From: an uncultured Parabacteroides sp.
GTDB taxonomy: Bacteria > Bacteroidota > Bacteroidia > Bacteroidales > Tannerellaceae
Reading direction: 5' to 3'
Assembly: GCA_944325345.1 (NCBI GenBank)
Contig: CALUZV010000017.1
Span: 1-64,000, forward strand
Length of the DNA: 64,000 nucleotides
Within the stretch, counting starts at the first letter, position 1. The number at the start of each line of letters is the position of its first letter. Below the pieces are notes generated by a model. It saw only the letters and a program-made list of their open reading frames with translations, had not been told where the DNA came from and did not search any database. Below, in pieces: positions 60,816 to 64,000 of this stretch. A program made the translations under genes and the position numbers.

Positions 60816-62171
60816 ATGCAGAAACCATCCATACCCAAAGGTACGCGCGACTTCTCGCCCGAAGAAATGGCGAAGCGCAACTACATCTTCAACACCATCC
60901 GCGAAGTTTACCACCTCTATGGTTTTCAACAGATTGAAACTCCCGCGATGGAGAATCTTTCCACCCTCATGGGCAAATACGGCGAAGAAGGAGACAAACT
61001 CCTCTTCAAAATCCTCAACTCCGGCGACTGCTTTGCCGGCATGACGTGTGAAGAGCTTGCAGAGATGAATCCTACCAAGTTCGCTGCCAAGGCGTGCGAA
61101 AAAGGCCTGCGTTACGACCTCACCGTCCCCTTTGCCCGCTTCGTCGTCCAACATCGCAACGAAATCAGTTTTCCCTTCAAGAGATACCAGATTCAACCCG
61201 TCTGGCGCGCCGACCGCCCGCAAAAAGGACGTTACCGCGAGTTCTATCAGTGCGATGGCGACGTCGTAGGCTCGAACTCGCTCATCAACGAGGTGGAACT
61301 CATCCAAATCATGGACGAAGTGTTCCGCCGCTTCGGCATCCGTGTCTGCATCAAGATGAATAATCGTAAAATCCTCGCAGGCATCGCGGAAATCATCGGG
61401 GAGGCTGATAAGTTGGTGGATATCACCGTCGCTATCGATAAGTTGGACAAAATCGGGCTGGATAATGTGAACGCCGAGCTCCGCGACAAGGGCCTCAGCG
61501 AGGAAGCCATCGCGAAGCTGCAGCCGGTCATCCTCCTCAGCGGGACAAACGAGGAAAAGCTCGCCGCGCTCCGTCCTATCCTCAGCGGCTCTACGGGTAT
61601 GAAAGGTATTGAGGAACTGGAATTTATTTTTGACAAAATCAAGAATATCCCCCTCACGGCCGAATTGGAACTGGACCTCACGCTGGCGCGCGGCCTGAAT
61701 TACTACACGGGCGCCATCTTCGAGGTCAAGGCGTTGGATGTCCAAATCGGGAGCATCACCGGAGGCGGTCGCTACGACAACCTGACGGGCGTCTTCGGCC
61801 TCGAGGGTGTTTCCGGCGTCGGTATCTCGTTTGGCGCTGATAGAATCTACGACGTGCTGAACCAGTTGGATTTATACCCCAAAGACGCGCTGCAGACGAC
61901 CCAGCTGCTGTTCGTGAACTTCGGTCCGACGGAAGAATCCTACCTCCTGCCGCTCATCGCGAAGGTTCGCGCCGCCGGCATCCGCACCGAGCTGTACCCC
62001 GAGGCGGCGAAGATGAAGAAACAGATGTCTTACGCCGATACGAAGCGGATTCCGTTCGTCGCCCTTGTCGGGGAAAACGAAATCAAGGAAAACAAGATTA
62101 ATCTGAAGAATATGCTGACGGGCGAGCAGTGCCTCGTCTCGCTCGACGAATTGCTGGAAAAGTTCCGGTAA
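60816..62171 (+). CDS. hisS: Histidyl-tRNA synthetase
   Basis: 451 residues, class II synthetase; attaches histidine to tRNA-His. Motif 1 region [13 protein letters not shown] near 32, motif 2 [20 protein letters not shown] near 129, the histidine-specific [14 protein letters not shown] near 288 and motif 3 [11 protein letters not shown] near 343. The C-terminal anticodon-binding domain follows ([20 protein letters not shown]). Core gene, no irregularities. A long antisense frame over its 5' half is not a gene. Confidence 0.97.
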   Translation: MQKPSIPKGTRDFSPEEMAKRNYIFNTIREVYHLYGFQQIETPAMENLSTLMGKYGEEGDKLLFKILNSGDCFAGMTCEELAEMNPTKFAAKACEKGLRYDLTVPFARFVVQHRNEISFPFKRYQIQPVWRADRPQKGRYREFYQCDGDVVGSNSLINEVELIQIMDEVFRRFGIRVCIKMNNRKILAGIAEIIGEADKLVDITVAIDKLDKIGLDNVNAELRDKGLSEEAIAKLQPVILLSGTNEEKLAALRPILSGSTGMKGIEELEFIFDKIKNIPLTAELELDLTLARGLNYYTGAIFEVKALDVQIGSITGGGRYDNLTGVFGLEGVSGVGISFGADRIYDVLNQLDLYPKDALQTTQLLFVNFGPTEESYLLPLIAKVRAAGIRTELYPEAAKMKKQMSYADTKRIPFVALVGENEIKENKINLKNMLTGEQCLVSLDELLEKFR

Positions 62172-62188
62172 AAAATGCTGAAAAGATA

Positions 62189-62250
62189 GACGCGGATGGC
62201 GCGGACGACACGGATTCACTCCAATCCGCGTTTTCCGCGTCATCCGCGTC
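62189..62250 (+). terminator. Terminator of hisS
   Basis: Long hairpin GACGCGGATG...CATCCGCGTC with further internal pairing of CGCGGA/TCCGCG repeats, then TTATTTTTTT. Its arms match the terminator at 51219. Confidence 0.88.
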
Positions 62251-62272
62251 TTATTTTTTTCCGTCAACAGGT

Positions 62273-62424
62273 CTTCCTGAAAAAAGGAAGGGCTGGAAAC
62301 GCCGTCAACAGCACTTCCTGAAAAAAGGAAGCCCTGGAAACGCCTACGACAGCACTTCCTGAAAAAAGGAAGCCCTGAAAACGCCTACGACGGCACTTCC
62401 TGAAAAAAGGAAGGCCTGTCGTAG
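62273..62424. repeat. 41-bp tandem array (array 4)
   Basis: The dyad CTTCCTGAAAAAAGGAAG recurs at 62273, 62314, 62355 and 62396, exactly 41 bases apart, with spacers of GCCCTGGAAACGCCTACGAC type. Lies between the convergent hisS and DUF1566 genes. Confidence 0.95.
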
Positions 62425-62437
62425 ATAAAAAGAAGCC

Positions 62438-64000
62438 TTACCAGGCATTGCGGACGGGGCGGAAGGGGTATTCGCCATTTATCTTGTCGGCGTAATATCC
62501 GTCATAGCCAAACTGGAAGTTCACGCCCCAACCAAAGGTCGATGCATACGTGGACGACGACCAATAGAAGCCCAAAGGCTTGGTGATGGTGTCGGGGAAG
62601 AGATTTTTGTGGAACCAGACGCCGTCGGTGTAATTCAGGTCGATCAGCGTGGCGAGTTCACGGATATTGGGCATCCGCCAGTCGTCGTAGCCACCCAGAC
62701 GCAGTTCGTCGCAGTAGCGCAAGGCATCTTCGAGGCCGAGCTGCCCGCTTTCGTCTTGCTTCCACATCAGGCCGGTAAGCAGGTCTGTAACCGTGCCATC
62801 GCCGTTGTCCCGCCACTGGACTTTCTCGCACAGTCCGAATTTCGGAGCAAATCCGCCCCGGACGGCACGGACACGGAAACGCGTATCCCGATTATAGCAA
62901 ATAGCACATCCATAGCCGAAATAAATGCCCCAATATAAAGAGGAATCAGGCATATAGGGCTGCGATGACCAGTAGAAAGCCGGGGCAGTGTCGGGGAAGA
63001 GCGCGGTGTCGATGGCCGGGATTCGGTCGGTATAATTCACGATGGAGCGCAGTTCTTGGAGGTTTGGCAAGCGCCAATCCGTGAAACCGTTGTAGGACGA
63101 ACGGTTCAGTTCGGCGATATACGCCTGCGCCTCCTGAAGCGTAAAGAGGCGGTCGCGGTTGTTGAAGGCATCCGCCTCATCCGACTTTATTTCCCACATC
63201 AAACCCGTATTTTCGTCGCGCACCACGTCGGAATCCGCCAGCGACTCCTTGGCGAAGCGGAACGGATGGATTTTGAAGCAACCGTCCTGGCCAAACAGCT
63301 TCTCCCCGCGCGAGGGGCGGCTGATTTCCTGTCCGGCAATATTATAGCAAGCATCTTGCCCCGATTCAGAGAGACGGAAGGTTCCCTTTTCAGACTCTTT
63401 GATGGAACGCACGGCACGGAAGAGCAACGGCGTCTGTTTGCTGGCGTAATAGCCGTCGTAACCATAATTGAAATTCGTTACCCAGGCGTAATTCCCTTCG
63501 TAAGATGTACTTGAGAGATAGTGGAGGAGCGGAGGCGTCAGACCGTCAATCGGGAAGAATTTTTGGAAATACCACCAGCCACCGTCGCGGTTCAGATTCA
63601 GAATCGTATTCAACTCCTTGATGTTCGGGAGCCGCCAGTCGGTGTATCCCCCTAACGTCATCTGCTTGCAAGCCTCCAAAGCCTCGAAGAAGGTCATCCG
63701 CTCATTATCTCCCTGTTGCCACATGAGGCCGGTAACTTTGTCGGTAACAGTACCGTCTCCGTTGTCCGTGAACCGTTCGTCGGACATGACACCGAACAAA
63801 GGTTCATAACCGCCGCACACGGCAACCACTTTGCGCCGACTTGCTTTGCTAATGGCCGTCGCGCTACCCAATCCGCTGAAGATACACCAGCCGAAGACAG
63901 GTTGCATCTGATAGGTCAGCGAGGTCCAGTATAAGTCGCTGCCCAAGTTCGGGAAATAGGTCGTATCTACGGCAGGCTCCGTCCGTCCATAGTCCATGAT
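62438..64000 (-). CDS. DUF1566 (Lcl C-terminal) repeat protein, 5' end beyond the window
   Basis: At least 520 residues; the frame is open through the window edge. It consists of one half and three full DUF1566 units, each with DNGDGTVTD or RDENTGLMW, a helix before WRLPNxxEL (TDWRLPNIKEL, TDWRLPNLQEL, DDWRMPNIREL), FPD...YWSS and a terminal FRAVRS/FRPVRN strand. DUF1566 is thought to be a C-type-lectin-like domain found in surface proteins. No membrane segment is seen in the visible part; the signal peptide would lie outside the window. Ligand unknown. Confidence 0.88.
   Translation of the reverse strand: MMDYGRTEPAVDTTYFPNLGSDLYWTSLTYQMQPVFGWCIFSGLGSATAISKASRRKVVAVCGGYEPLFGVMSDERFTDNGDGTVTDKVTGLMWQQGDNERMTFFEALEACKQMTLGGYTDWRLPNIKELNTILNLNRDGGWWYFQKFFPIDGLTPPLLHYLSSTSYEGNYAWVTNFNYGYDGYYASKQTPLLFRAVRSIKESEKGTFRLSESGQDACYNIAGQEISRPSRGEKLFGQDGCFKIHPFRFAKESLADSDVVRDENTGLMWEIKSDEADAFNNRDRLFTLQEAQAYIAELNRSSYNGFTDWRLPNLQELRSIVNYTDRIPAIDTALFPDTAPAFYWSSQPYMPDSSLYWGIYFGYGCAICYNRDTRFRVRAVRGGFAPKFGLCEKVQWRDNGDGTVTDLLTGLMWKQDESGQLGLEDALRYCDELRLGGYDDWRMPNIRELATLIDLNYTDGVWFHKNLFPDTITKPLGFYWSSSTYASTFGWGVNFQFGYDGYYADKINGEYPFRPVRNAW

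Noticed and set aside
60531..61745. 404-codon minus-strand ORF opposite hisS
   Set aside because: Antisense to conserved hisS motifs and overlapping the operator region and efflux adaptor start; no independent support.
62438..64000. DUF1566 protein as a diversity-generating retroelement target
   Set aside because: The fold would fit, but no reverse transcriptase or template repeat is visible in the window, and the repeated units differ throughout rather than at adenine positions.

Overview
The window comes from the chromosome of a member of the Bacteroidales. Most promoters that can be recognised carry the Bacteroidetes -7 motif TAnnTTTG. The gene content also fits: a GG-Bacteroidales type peptide cluster, DUF6557, DUF6261 and DUF3244 proteins, a GH78 rhamnosidase lipoprotein, and a paired ppk1-ppx unit. 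Parabacteroides, Bacteroides or a close relative is plausible, but the genus cannot be fixed from this window. No rRNA, tRNA, CRISPR array, integrase or transposase was found.

Layout. 0.1-17.6 kb is an AT-rich accessory region with a defence-island character. It holds a DUF4143 ATPase, an mrr remnant, two different DUF262/DUF1524 (GmrSD-type) proteins (one with a PUA/EVE-like front domain), a WYL regulator divergent from an AAA+ ATPase, a DprA-like protein, a DIP1984 protein, and an RtcB ligase-phosphoesterase-WYL unit. Two related ~50-bp elements (4.90 and 17.68 kb) bracket most of it. 17.8-20.4 kb is an alpha-L-rhamnosidase. 20.5-33.0 kb is a RiPP (ribosomal peptide) cluster read on the minus strand: DUF3244 protein, LanC-like protein, truncated glycosyltransferase, two GG-leader precursors each followed by a beta-propeller lipoprotein, radical SAM/SPASM maturase, a second radical-SAM-like protein, glycosyltransferase, C39-peptidase ABC exporter and HlyD adaptor. 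A ~1.87-kb tandem duplication inside it created the second precursor/lipoprotein pair.

From 33 kb the sequence becomes more GC-rich and more core-like: a DUF6261 protein, a TPR sensor lipoprotein, a HAD phosphatase, then phosphoesterase - glycosyltransferase - ppk1 - ppx. 43.7-51.2 kb is a probable operon for iron and electron handling at the envelope: porin, imelysin, di-haem oxidoreductase, porin, cytochrome-like lipoprotein and a Rid-like protein. A hemerythrin protein and a LuxR-type regulator with a degenerate receiver follow. 53.5-60.6 kb is a six-gene MacA/FtsX-type efflux operon with two permease pairs; one permease is interrupted by a frameshift in a (TA)n tract. hisS and a DUF1566-repeat protein cut by the window edge close the window.

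The least explained signal is a set of five intergenic arrays at 5.7, 34.3, 46.4, 52.9 and 62.3 kb. Their units are unrelated in sequence but all repeat with a 41-43-bp period, and most contain dyads. Function predictions come from reading motifs by eye; no database search was possible.
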